64,000 nt of DNA. Origin: Brevundimonas sp. (GTDB lineage Bacteria; Pseudomonadota; Alphaproteobacteria; Caulobacterales; Caulobacteraceae). A program made the translations under genes and the position numbers. The stretch covers positions 62,001-126,000 of the forward strand of contig NZ_QFNM01000003.1 of assembly GCF_003248455.1 (NCBI RefSeq), in the 5' to 3' direction. A model generated the notes under the pieces. That model did not search any database and was not told where the DNA came from. It worked only from the letters and a program-made list of their open reading frames with translations. This document shows, one piece after another, positions 41,318 through 50,189 of the stretch (within the stretch, counting starts at the first letter, position 1; the number at the start of each line of letters is the position of its first letter).

Positions 41318-43204
41318 TCAATTCAGCACTGGCAGTTCGATATAGGAGGCGTCGTCTCCGGCGTGGTGGATGGCGTTATCGGCGACGACGCCCACGCTTT
41401 CCGTCTCGTTCGGACCGCCCGTGTTCAGGTTGCGCACGAATTTGGGGAAGTTGGAGCTTGTCACCTCCACCCGGATGCGGTGGCCGGGCTGAAAGGTGTT
41501 GCTGATCGTCATCGGCGTGGGCTGGATCGTCGCCACCTGGCCGGGCGTGAGGGGCGTGGGACGGTCATAGCCGTCTCGATAGCGGGCCCGCATGATGGTG
41601 TCGCCCAGGATGTAGGCCGCGCCGTCCGGCGCCACGTCGATCAGCTTGACCGCGAAGTCGGTGTCGGCGGCCGAGGACGAGACCTTCAGCACCGCATCGA
41701 TGAAGCCCGTCACCTGCATAGGCTGGGTCAAGGGCTCGGACGTATAGACCAGCACGTCGTTTCGCGCCTCGATCTGGCGCTGGTCGAAGGCGCCGGCTGT
41801 CACCAGGCCGCCGTTGCAGCAGTCGCCGCCGCCGATGGTCTGGACGGGATTCATCGGGTCGTAGCGATAGCGGTCGGGCTGTTCGCCGGCGGGCGGCACC
41901 TCGAACGAAAGGCGGCCGTCGCCGTTCAGGCTGTTTGCTGCTCCGCCAGAGCGCAGATACATCCGAACCGTCTGGACCCCCGCCGGGGGCCATTGGGCGG
42001 CGGTGCGCCAGACGTTTTCGCCCATGTTGAAATACTGGACGTGCGGCGTGCTGGCCGGGAAAGCCTGGCGCTCGCCCTTCAGCCAGCGGTCGAACCAGGC
42101 GTGGATCAGGGCGTCGCTGTCGAAACTGGCGTCGCCCAGCGCTCGGTCGCCCGACCGATAGTTCGGTCCCAACCCGGCGAAGGCGCAGTGATTGTTCGGC
42201 CCCACAACCACATACTGGTTCTCGGCGGCCTCGCGATCCTGGGTGGTGGCGCGGGCGTGGTTGAACAGCGCCATGTTCGGCCCGATGGAGACGTCGTACC
42301 AGCTGTTGAACCACAACGACGGCACGCCCCAGCCCATGTCGTCATGATAAAGGCCGCCTTGGCGCCAGGCCGGATCGGCGGGCGTGCGAGCGATCAAATG
42401 CTCGAATGTGGCGGGCGGCTCGCCCAGGTCCGACAGCATCTGGTCTACGGGCAGGTGGCGAATTTGGCTGGGCCAGTTCACCTCCGGCTTCTTCGCGTCC
42501 AGGTCATTGTAGCGGACGAGGCGCGCGCGTGTTTCCTGGTCGATGTCAACCGGGATTTGCGCGCGCAGCGGATTATCGACGCCGTACAACCACACGAAGA
42601 ACAGGCTGCGCGGCACGCCGCCGGTGTACCAGTTGCCCTGTTCCTGGAAGCGGCCGACCTTGCCGATGCCGGCGCCGGACGCCTGTGGAACCATGGCGGC
42701 GTGGGCGGGGTGATTCTGGGCGGCCAGCGCCAGTTGCCATTCGGCCGAGGAAGAGCAGCCCAGGGTGCCGACCTTGCCGTTCGACCAGGGCTGGGCGGCG
42801 ATCCACGTCAGGGCGTCGTAGCCGTCGGTCTGAGGATAGCCCAGAATCTGGTAGTCGCCGCCAGAGAAATACCGTCCGCGCTCGTTCTGGATGACGAAGG
42901 CGTAACCCCGGCTGATCCAGGTCAGGGCCGTGCGGGTGGTGCGGGCGTTGTTCGCCAATTCGTTATAGGGTGTCCGCACGAAGACGGTCGGCAGAGGGCC
43001 GGGCGCATTCTTGGGACGGTAGACGTTCGTGGCCAGGCCGACGCCGTCGCGCATCGGGACCATCACCGCCATCCGCACGTCGGCGATTCGCGAAAGCTCG
43101 GTCTGGGCTGCGGCGTCGCTGTAGCGGCCATAGTCCTGGGCCGTCGCCGCCATGGGCGCCAGAGCGATCACGCCAGCGACTACGGCGGCGATTATCCGAT
43201 CCAT
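41318..43204 (-). CDS. secreted CocE/NonD-family hydrolase (S15-like)
   Basis: A 628-residue exported alpha/beta hydrolase. Signal peptide MDRIIAAVVAGVIALAPMAATAQ. The catalytic domain has VMVPMRDGVGLATNVYRPK, FVIQNERGRYFSGGDY, and the nucleophile Ser in GTLGCSSSAEWQLALA (G-x-S-x-x-A rather than the usual G-x-S-Y-x-G). His is in VVGPNNHCAF. The C-terminal jelly-roll domain (VQTVRMYLRSGG, DVLVYTSEPLTQPMQVTGFIDAVLKVSSSAADTDFAVKLIDV) is typical of X-Pro dipeptidyl-peptidase/cocaine esterase relatives. The ATG at 43204 has AGGAG seven bases upstream. It follows the STN receptor by 84 bases, so it may process that receptor's ligand (ester, amide or peptide). Confidence 0.87.
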   Translation of the reverse strand: MDRIIAAVVAGVIALAPMAATAQDYGRYSDAAAQTELSRIADVRMAVMVPMRDGVGLATNVYRPKNAPGPLPTVFVRTPYNELANNARTTRTALTWISRGYAFVIQNERGRYFSGGDYQILGYPQTDGYDALTWIAAQPWSNGKVGTLGCSSSAEWQLALAAQNHPAHAAMVPQASGAGIGKVGRFQEQGNWYTGGVPRSLFFVWLYGVDNPLRAQIPVDIDQETRARLVRYNDLDAKKPEVNWPSQIRHLPVDQMLSDLGEPPATFEHLIARTPADPAWRQGGLYHDDMGWGVPSLWFNSWYDVSIGPNMALFNHARATTQDREAAENQYVVVGPNNHCAFAGLGPNYRSGDRALGDASFDSDALIHAWFDRWLKGERQAFPASTPHVQYFNMGENVWRTAAQWPPAGVQTVRMYLRSGGAANSLNGDGRLSFEVPPAGEQPDRYRYDPMNPVQTIGGGDCCNGGLVTAGAFDQRQIEARNDVLVYTSEPLTQPMQVTGFIDAVLKVSSSAADTDFAVKLIDVAPDGAAYILGDTIMRARYRDGYDRPTPLTPGQVATIQPTPMTISNTFQPGHRIRVEVTSSNFPKFVRNLNTGGPNETESVGVVADNAIHHAGDDASYIELPVLN

Positions 43205-43288
43205 CGTGAACTCCTGTGCTTGGATGATCACTCTAACTCGGGAAATGCGTCAGACCAGCCTTTGCCGTTCTGACGCTCCCGCCGCCCG

Positions 43289-46200
43289 TCAGAAGCGGAA
43301 ACGGGCGCCGACGCGAAATGACCGTCCTAGAAGGTCATATTGCGTGGACGTGCCGAAGCCAGCGTAAGACCCAGGAATATATTCTGGATCCTGGTCAAAC
43401 AGATTCTCGACGACGCCGAACAGGGTGATTTTTCTGCCGGCCATCTCGATGTCGAAATTCTCGGCGAGCTCCACATAGGTGACGGCGTCGAAATGGTTCA
43501 GTTCGTCGGCCAGACCCAACTGGCTGGTCGGCGCGTAGTTGCTGACCTTTCCGCTGCCCAGGTATCGAACGGTCAGGGTCGTCCGGCTCGGCCCATAGCT
43601 GTAGGTCCCTGAGAAAAGGCCGTTCCATTTCATGCTGCCTGCCAGATTCAGACGATCGGTGATCGCGCCTGCGAGTTCAGTTTCATCCTTGAGGCGCTGA
43701 GTGGCCAGCAGACGCAGATCGATCGAGCCGTTCCAGGATGGAAAGATGTCGGCGAGCGCGGTGCGATACGACAGCTCGTAGTCGACGCCTTCCACGGCCT
43801 GTATCTGGGCGTTGACGCCGCCAGTGTAGATTGTCGCGTCCACGAGATCGGAACGGCCGGGCGCCCGGATGATGGAATTGCAGGATGCGGGGTCGCGTGG
43901 GACCCCGACGCCGTAGCACTGGTTGATAAGTTGCTGTGCGCCGATCGCCACGATCGCGTCGGCGATTTCGATGTTGTAATAATCTGCCGAAGCGCTGAAC
44001 CCGGCCAACCAGGCTGGTCGATAGACCACCCCGCCGGTCCAGGTTTCGGCGACTTCCGGCTTGAGGTTCGGATTCCCCCCGCTGATGCCGATGGTCGAGA
44101 CCGTCGGACTACCGGGTTGGCTAGGGTCGCTGTAGTTGTTCTGAAACGCCGTCCCGGCCGCGAACAGATCGCTCAGGTTGGGCGCGCGAATATCGCGCGA
44201 CCGCGTCCCCCTCAGACGCAGTTCCTCATTGATGTCCCAGGTCAGTCCCGCCTTCCAGGTCGTCACCGCGCCGCTGGTGGAATAGTCCGTGCGCCGGACG
44301 GCTCCGTTGAAGTCGAGGGAACTGGCGAATGGCGCATCCTTCAGCAGCGGGACCAGGGTTTCCACGAAGAACTCGTTCACATCGTACTTGCCCTGAGATG
44401 TCCCGAAATTGCCGGTGAACCAAGCCGATTTCAGGGATTGAGCGTCCGCCTTGGCCGTGAATTGTTCCTTGCGCCATTCGAAACCGGCCGCGAACGAGAC
44501 CGGCCCCGCCCACAACGAGAAGGGTTCGTACTGGGCGTCGATCGCCCAGACGTCCTGCTGGATGTCCAAATCCTGACGCGCCCCCAGACCTTCGTTCAGA
44601 CCCATGACCCAAGCGATGGAGGCCTGCCCCGGAGCGCCAATGCCGAAGATGTTCATCGGCACACATCCATTGGCCGGGGTAGTGAGTTGCGATCGACAAA
44701 TAGGCTGTCCGACCGCCACGCCGGCCACGCCGCCGACCGCAGGGTTGGCGATGACGTCGATCGCTTGGTTGTAGCGCTCGACGAGGGGGTTGTTGCTGCG
44801 CGTGTACCAGACGTCGCTCTGTCCGCGCTGGTAATAGGTCCGCCACCGGCCCGTCTCGAGGAAGGTCCCGTCCAACGCCGCCATATAGCGCTCCTGACGA
44901 CGATAGTAGCCTGCCTCGCCGCCATGGCCGCCCGGCGTCACCAGATCGTAGTTGAGCCGTCCCATGGTGAAACTTGAGATGGCGTTGGCGGTCATCGCCT
45001 GCTGGATCTGGAGCGGCAGGAAGGGGTTGTCGCTGCGGACAGTGATGTTGGCCTGACGCGCGTAGGGCGACGACCAGTTGCTGCCGTCGGATCCAGCATA
45101 GCTCGCCTCGAAGGTCGCCTTGATATCGTTGGTCAGGTTGTAGGTGACATGGCCAAAGGTGCTCCAGTACTTCTGTTCGGGCAGCAGGGGCCAGATGCGC
45201 GCGGTATCCTCGACTGTCCCGCCAGCCTGAAGATCCCCGTTCTGGATTGGCCCGAAGGTGAACTGACCGATCTGGCCGTTCTCGCCGAAAAGCGTGCCGC
45301 GCAGCGGTCCACTGGTGATCAGACCGCCTGGGGAAGCGCGACCATAGCCGGCGTCATAGCGCACGATCTGGCCAGGTTGGCCATTCGTAGCGGTCCAGGC
45401 CGGGTTGGACAGCAGCCGATAGCCCGGCCGGTACCAGTCCCGGCTCAACGGCGTATCGACGCCGTCGCCAGAGAAATACTGTCCGCTCAGCAGGACATGC
45501 CCCCGGCCGCCGGCGAAGCGGGCGCCATAGGCCAGGTCGCCGTTGAAGCTTTCGGCGTCGCTACGGTCGGTGACGCCATAGTTGACCGAGCCCTTGAGGC
45601 CCGTGAAGCTGTTGTCGAGGATGAAGTTGACGACACCTGCGACCGCGTCGGAACCATAGGCCGCCGAGGCGCCTCCAGTCACAACGTCGACCCGTTGCAA
45701 GAGGTTGGTCGGCAGCAGATTGATATCTACCGCCGAGTTCAATCCTGCGGACACGACTCGCCGTCCATCCAGCAGAACCAGGGTGCGGGTCGCGCCCAGA
45801 CCGCGCGCATTGAGCAGATTGGCTCCGCCGCCCGTGCTCGTGGCGCTGTAGACTGTGGTTCGGGGAGATGTCGGCTGCCCCATCTGCGGCAATTGATTGA
45901 TGTAGTCCGCCACGTTCGCTGGAGCGCGCCGCTGGATGTCCTCGGCGCCGAGGACCGTCGTCGAGGTCGGCGCTTCATAGCCGTTACGGATGATACGGGA
46001 GCCGGTTACGACGATTTCCTCCACGGCAGAGACTTCGTCCTGCGGCTCGAGAGGCGCGTCCTGCGTCTGCAGCCCCGGACCGGCTTCGGCGTAAGGGGCC
46101 GGTGTTGAATAGTTTGTAGCCGATATGGGGGTCAGTGCCCCGCCGCCCGTCGCGGGGCGGGCGGGGCGCAGGGTGACCACAGACCCGGCTCCGGTCTCGG

Positions 46201-46483
46201 CGCTAAGACCTGTTCCCTTCAGCAGAGCCGACAGGGCGGCGCTAGGTTCGCGGTTGCCGCGGATGCCCTGCGTCCGCTTGCCGGCGACGAGTATGCTGGA
46301 GAACATAATCTCCTGATTGGCTTGACGGGCGAAAGCATTGAGCGCCGGGCCGAGATCTCCGGCCTGGATGTCGAAGTGTTTCGTCTGCTGAACCTGCGCC
46401 GCGACTGGCGTCGCCGCGAGCAAAAGAGCGATCGCAGCCACCGAGCAGCCGCCACCGAACGTGAATCGTTCCCTGTTACGCAT
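43289..46483 (-). CDS. TonB-dependent receptor with STN domain
   Basis: A 1064-residue receptor. Signal peptide (FGGGCSVAAIALLLAATPVAAQ), STN domain at ~35-105 (KHFDIQAGDLGPALNAFARQANQEIMFSS...GTGLSAE), a linker, and EEIVVTGSRIIRNGYEAPTSTTVLGAEDI. The plug has NLLNARGLGATRTLVLLDGRRVV and DVVTGGASAAYGSDAVAGVVNFILD. The barrel ends RVGARFRF. The ATG at 46483 follows GGGGGA. It is divergent from a sigma/FecR operon 289 bases away and is probably its signal-transducing receptor. The 'LDGRRVVSAG..SAVDINLLPTNLL' type is often linked with secreted peptidases or amidases. Confidence 0.9.
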   Translation of the reverse strand: MRNRERFTFGGGCSVAAIALLLAATPVAAQVQQTKHFDIQAGDLGPALNAFARQANQEIMFSSILVAGKRTQGIRGNREPSAALSALLKGTGLSAETGAGSVVTLRPARPATGGGALTPISATNYSTPAPYAEAGPGLQTQDAPLEPQDEVSAVEEIVVTGSRIIRNGYEAPTSTTVLGAEDIQRRAPANVADYINQLPQMGQPTSPRTTVYSATSTGGGANLLNARGLGATRTLVLLDGRRVVSAGLNSAVDINLLPTNLLQRVDVVTGGASAAYGSDAVAGVVNFILDNSFTGLKGSVNYGVTDRSDAESFNGDLAYGARFAGGRGHVLLSGQYFSGDGVDTPLSRDWYRPGYRLLSNPAWTATNGQPGQIVRYDAGYGRASPGGLITSGPLRGTLFGENGQIGQFTFGPIQNGDLQAGGTVEDTARIWPLLPEQKYWSTFGHVTYNLTNDIKATFEASYAGSDGSNWSSPYARQANITVRSDNPFLPLQIQQAMTANAISSFTMGRLNYDLVTPGGHGGEAGYYRRQERYMAALDGTFLETGRWRTYYQRGQSDVWYTRSNNPLVERYNQAIDVIANPAVGGVAGVAVGQPICRSQLTTPANGCVPMNIFGIGAPGQASIAWVMGLNEGLGARQDLDIQQDVWAIDAQYEPFSLWAGPVSFAAGFEWRKEQFTAKADAQSLKSAWFTGNFGTSQGKYDVNEFFVETLVPLLKDAPFASSLDFNGAVRRTDYSTSGAVTTWKAGLTWDINEELRLRGTRSRDIRAPNLSDLFAAGTAFQNNYSDPSQPGSPTVSTIGISGGNPNLKPEVAETWTGGVVYRPAWLAGFSASADYYNIEIADAIVAIGAQQLINQCYGVGVPRDPASCNSIIRAPGRSDLVDATIYTGGVNAQIQAVEGVDYELSYRTALADIFPSWNGSIDLRLLATQRLKDETELAGAITDRLNLAGSMKWNGLFSGTYSYGPSRTTLTVRYLGSGKVSNYAPTSQLGLADELNHFDAVTYVELAENFDIEMAGRKITLFGVVENLFDQDPEYIPGSYAGFGTSTQYDLLGRSFRVGARFRF

Positions 46484-46499
46484 AGCATCCCCCTGATCG

Positions 46500-46529
46500 C
46501 CCCGAGTATCGCGGCTTTTCGACTCGGGG
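46500..46529 (-). promoter_or_regulatory. hairpin in the receptor leader
   Basis: CCCCGAGT (46500-46507) and ACTCGGGG (46522-46529) form an 8-bp perfect stem with a 14-base loop, 17 bases upstream of the receptor ATG on the minus strand. It could affect mRNA stability or access to the adjacent ribosome site. Confidence 0.35.
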
Positions 46530-46772
46530 GACGCAACGGATGCAAAATCCCGCCAACAATTATGGGCAATTCCGCCTGAACCGTCACCGAATCGCCAAAG
46601 TGTGATTGATCGGCATCGACTTGACGGCGCGTTGGACGGGTCATGGGCCCGCACCGACGATCAATGGTCCGTCCAGTCGTTGCGAACACGGGCTGATCGG
46701 ACATTCGGCCGTGTAATTTTTCTTTACGGTATCTCCCAGCGCGCGCGTCTTACGGGGGCAAGGGGAACTCCA

Positions 46773-47285
46773 ATGCCGTCAACGGCTGAACATCCACGGC
46801 TGGAAGAGGTTGTATCCGCCTTTCGCGGCCCGCTGCTGCGCTTCTTTCAGAGACGTGTGCGCGGAAGCCAAGAAGCGGAGGATTTGACGCAGGAAGTCTT
46901 CGGCCGGTTGATACGGCAGGACCTCGGCGGCATCGGCAATATGAATGGCTATGTCTTCCAGGTCGCCGCTAATGTGCTGCGCGACGAAGCCCGGCGCGCG
47001 AGCGTCCGCAGCGGCATGCTGGCCGGATCGACCGATGTGGATGTGGAGGATGAACGGGGCTTCTCCCCCGAGAGGGTTCTGCAGAATAAGGAGGCGCTGC
47101 AGGCGATGGTGAGCGCCCTCTATGAACTGTCCGTTCCGGTGCGCACCGTATTCAGCCAATACCATCTGGATGGAGTCGCCCAGGTCGAGATCGCCCGGCG
47201 CATGGGAATGTCGTTGAGCACGGTCGAGAAACACATGGCCAAGGCTAACGCCCATCTCCTTTATCGTCTGCGAGGGCTCCTGTGA
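46773..47285 (+). CDS. ECF RNA polymerase sigma factor (FecI-like)
   Basis: A 170-residue sigma factor. Region 2: AFRGPLLRFFQRRVRGSQEAEDLTQEVFGRLI plus GYVFQVAANVLRDEARR. Region 4: ALYELSVPVRTVFSQYHLDGVAQVEIARRMGMSLSTVEKHMAKANAHLLYRL. The start at 46773 has AGGGGA about ten bases upstream. The stop overlaps the FecR start by four bases (GTGA), so the two are co-translated. It probably drives the divergent receptor and its own operon. Confidence 0.92.
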   Translation: MPSTAEHPRLEEVVSAFRGPLLRFFQRRVRGSQEAEDLTQEVFGRLIRQDLGGIGNMNGYVFQVAANVLRDEARRASVRSGMLAGSTDVDVEDERGFSPERVLQNKEALQAMVSALYELSVPVRTVFSQYHLDGVAQVEIARRMGMSLSTVEKHMAKANAHLLYRLRGLL

Positions 47286-48325
47286 GAGATCGCGACAACA
47301 TCGAGGCCATAGCCGCCGCCTGGGATGCGCGGCTGCGCGCTGGAACGGGCGATCGCGATGGCGATCGGGCCGCTTTTCAAGCCTGGCTTGCTGAATCGCC
47401 CGATCATCGAAAGGCCCACGACCGCCTTCAAGGCGCCCTCTTCGCGTTGCGCACACAGGGTGATCTGCCCGAATTGAGGGCCTTGAGAGACGAAGCCCGG
47501 AACCGGACCGAAAAACTCCGCCAACGTCGCATCGCCGTCGGGTTCTGGTCATTAGCGGCATCGCTCCTTCTGGCCCTCGCGATCACGCTGCCTACCGAAC
47601 GCGGGGCCGAGGTGTCGGCCATGGCCCAAGGTGCGAAAATCTATCGGACGGCGCTCAATGAACGCACCCGCGTGATTTTGGCGGATGGATCTGAGGTCAC
47701 TCTCGATTCCGATACCCGGATCGCCGCCCACTTCAAGGCGGCGCGGCGGGAGATCACGCTTCTTTCGGGTCGCGCGTTGTTCCGGGTGGAGAAGGACCCG
47801 TCGCGGCCCTTCGTCGTGAGGGCAGGCGACCGTACCGTGACGGCTCTGGGGACGGTGTTCGACGTGGCGCTCGACGACCGCGATCTCAGAGTGACGTTGG
47901 CCGAAGGCCGCGTGGCCGTGCGATCCACCCGGCTCGGCCATGAATCGGTTCGCATCATGCAACCGAGCCAACAATTGGCGGGATCGACAGGAAACCCTGC
48001 GATGGTTGTTCAAACCGTCGACACCGCCCGTGCCCTCGGTTGGGTCGATGGACAGATATTCTTCGACAACAAGACGGTCGCCTCGGCCGTTCAAGAGATG
48101 AACACATACTCGAGGCTGAAGATCGTGATCCACCCCGAGGTGGCCGACATGCGGATCAACGGCATGTTCCGCGCGGGCAATCAGAACGGCTTCGCCGCAG
48201 CGCTGAAGGCGACCTTGCCAGTCGATGTTCGGACAAGCGACCGGGGACAGATTCTGGTCGTCAGGCAGGCGACTGCGCCGACCACTGAAACTTTCGGAAC
48301 AGGGAACAACAGCGGTGGCCAGTAG
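47282..48325 (+). CDS. fecR: FecR-family anti-sigma regulator
   Basis: A 347-residue protein starting at GTG 47282. N-terminal sigma-binding region (IEAIAAAWDARLRAGTGDRDGDRAAFQAWLAESPDHRKAHDRL), membrane helix near residues 82-100 (VGFWSLAASLLLALAITLP), FecR domain (TRVILADGSEVTLDSDTRIAAHF, LLSGRALFRVEKDPSRPFVVRAGD, VTALGTVFDVAL, LAEGRVAV) and a C-terminal STN-like part (IFFDNKTVASAVQEMNTYSRLKIVIHPEVADMRINGMF). It is expected to receive the signal from the STN receptor encoded divergently. Confidence 0.92.
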   Translation: MRDRDNIEAIAAAWDARLRAGTGDRDGDRAAFQAWLAESPDHRKAHDRLQGALFALRTQGDLPELRALRDEARNRTEKLRQRRIAVGFWSLAASLLLALAITLPTERGAEVSAMAQGAKIYRTALNERTRVILADGSEVTLDSDTRIAAHFKAARREITLLSGRALFRVEKDPSRPFVVRAGDRTVTALGTVFDVALDDRDLRVTLAEGRVAVRSTRLGHESVRIMQPSQQLAGSTGNPAMVVQTVDTARALGWVDGQIFFDNKTVASAVQEMNTYSRLKIVIHPEVADMRINGMFRAGNQNGFAAALKATLPVDVRTSDRGQILVVRQATAPTTETFGTGNNSGGQ

Positions 48326-48344
48326 GGAGGACGAACGCCTGGGG

Positions 48345-50189
48345 ATGTCGGCGCCGATTACGCGGCGGGACGTTCTCAACAGTCGTGTCCTCGGCGAGGG
48401 CGACAGCCTGCGACATGCCCGCTGTCCGGCCGCGCAGTGCGCCCCGCACGAGGACTTCACCGGCTACGGCGGCGTCGGCGACTATGCAAAGGCCAACGGG
48501 AACACCCACTCGGTTCTGACCGCCGCCCACAAGGTGCGCGACGGCTACTATGACGCCTTCCCTACCGGTCGCCTGGCTCCCGAGGAGGAGTACGACCTCA
48601 TCGTCGTCGGCGCTGGCCTCGCCGGACTGATGAGCGCTTGGGAATACTCGCGGATGAGCGGCGGCGGCCGACGCGTCCTGATCCTGGACAATGCGGCCAT
48701 GTTTGGCGGCGAAGCGCGCGAGAACGAGTTCGAGGTCGAAGGCACGCGCCTTATCGCCCCTCAGGGATCGAATCAGTTCGGCCTGGCTCGCAAGGGATCG
48801 GGCTCGCCGGCCGAAGCATTCTTCGACGCCTGCAACCTGCCCTATGAATACCGCTTCCAGGAATGGAGCGCCGATGTCACGCCGCTGGGGATCGCCCGCG
48901 ACAATTATGGCAACATGGACGGCCAGCAAGAGCAGCAGATCGACATCGCCTATCATTTGGATGACGGAAATGGCCGGGGTCGGCTGATCAACAACATCTG
49001 GCGAGACAATCTGGCGCGGGCTCCCTTTTCGGATAAGGCTCGGGCCGACCTGTTGGACTGGCGGCGCACTCGGGTGGGGACGACCGAAGACGAACTTAGG
49101 GCGCTCGATCGCATCACCTACAAGGACTATCTCGAGCGGGTTAAGGGCTACGATCCGGCGGTGACCGCCATGGCGGAACCCCTGACGGGTCTGTTATCGG
49201 GCGTGTCCGCCGATGCCTCGCCCGCGCGCGCCGGCCGCTTCGTGAGCGACCCGACCCGCAAGCTGTCGCTGTCCTATCCCGGCGGCAACTCGACCTGGGC
49301 TCGGCATCTGGTCCGATCGCTCATCCCGGGTTCGTTTCCGGGACCTTTCACCTTTGAAAACCTGATGTCCGCCCGGATGGACCATGCCGCCATCGACAAG
49401 GCGGGGGAGCCAGTCAGGCTGCGGCTGCGGTCAACGGTCATCGACGTCCGCCATCAGGGCGCGGCCGGCCAGGCCGAGGCGGTCGACGTGACCTATATCC
49501 GCGAAGGGGCGGCCCATTGCGTGCGCGCCAGGTCGGTGGTGATGGCGTCTGGCGGGTGGATCAACAAGCGGGTCATCCACGACCTGCCGAACGATATCCG
49601 CGACGCCTACGACCAGTACGCCTATGCGCCGGCCCTGATTATCAACGTCGCCCTGACCAACTGGCGCTTCCTGTACCAGCAGGGCGCCACTGCGGTCAGG
49701 TGGTTTGGCGAGGATGATTCGATAGGTTTCTGGGCCAACCTGCGTCAAAGCATGGTGACCGACGGCTACGACCCGCCCCTCGATCCCGACAAGCCCACGG
49801 TGCTTACTTTTTACATGGGGCTCTATACCCCGGGTCGGAGCGCGTTCGACCAGGGCGCCCTGGGTCGGACCCGACTGCTTTCCACAACCTACAGCGATTA
49901 TGAGCGGCGGATACGTACTCAAATGACGCGGATGTTCGCCGACGTCGGGTTCGACGCCAAGCGCGACATCGCCGGCATCATCTTGAACCGCTGGGGGCAC
50001 GCCCGCCTCATCGAACCCGTTGGCTTCCACTACGGAATGGACGGCAAACCCAGTCCGCTGGAAGCGCCGCGCAAGGGCTTCGGCCGCATCTTCATCGGCC
50101 ATGCCGAACTCAACGGCGCCCAGAACGGAACGGGCGCCTTCGAACACGGCCGGCGTGCGGCGGCGCAAGCCTTTGGAGTGACAGGATGA
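48345..50189 (+). CDS. FAD-dependent amine oxidase-like protein (spermidine dehydrogenase type)
   Basis: A 614-residue flavoprotein. TRRDVLN near the N-terminus resembles the start of Tat-type SpdH proteins, but no hydrophobic segment follows. The FAD-binding fold is at ~83-110 (EYDLIVVGAGLAGLMSAWEYSR, VLILDNAAMFGGEARENEFEVEG). A second FAD segment is ARSVVMASGGWINKRV, and the C-terminus is GRIFIGHAELNGAQNGTGAFEHGRRAAAQAF. The layout matches the NAD(P)-binding/spermidine dehydrogenase group, which oxidises secondary amines. The ATG at 48345 is my choice; a GTG at 48315 overlapping FecR is possible. It overlaps the oxidase gene by ATGA. Confidence 0.7.
   Translation: MSAPITRRDVLNSRVLGEGDSLRHARCPAAQCAPHEDFTGYGGVGDYAKANGNTHSVLTAAHKVRDGYYDAFPTGRLAPEEEYDLIVVGAGLAGLMSAWEYSRMSGGGRRVLILDNAAMFGGEARENEFEVEGTRLIAPQGSNQFGLARKGSGSPAEAFFDACNLPYEYRFQEWSADVTPLGIARDNYGNMDGQQEQQIDIAYHLDDGNGRGRLINNIWRDNLARAPFSDKARADLLDWRRTRVGTTEDELRALDRITYKDYLERVKGYDPAVTAMAEPLTGLLSGVSADASPARAGRFVSDPTRKLSLSYPGGNSTWARHLVRSLIPGSFPGPFTFENLMSARMDHAAIDKAGEPVRLRLRSTVIDVRHQGAAGQAEAVDVTYIREGAAHCVRARSVVMASGGWINKRVIHDLPNDIRDAYDQYAYAPALIINVALTNWRFLYQQGATAVRWFGEDDSIGFWANLRQSMVTDGYDPPLDPDKPTVLTFYMGLYTPGRSAFDQGALGRTRLLSTTYSDYERRIRTQMTRMFADVGFDAKRDIAGIILNRWGHARLIEPVGFHYGMDGKPSPLEAPRKGFGRIFIGHAELNGAQNGTGAFEHGRRAAAQAFGVTG

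Noticed and set aside
38003..46654. Possible lasso-peptide cluster, suggested by sigma/FecR/STN receptor and a secreted hydrolase
   Set aside because: No precursor peptide, B1/B2/C biosynthesis gene or isopeptidase of the S9 type is present; the hydrolase is a CocE/S15 type.
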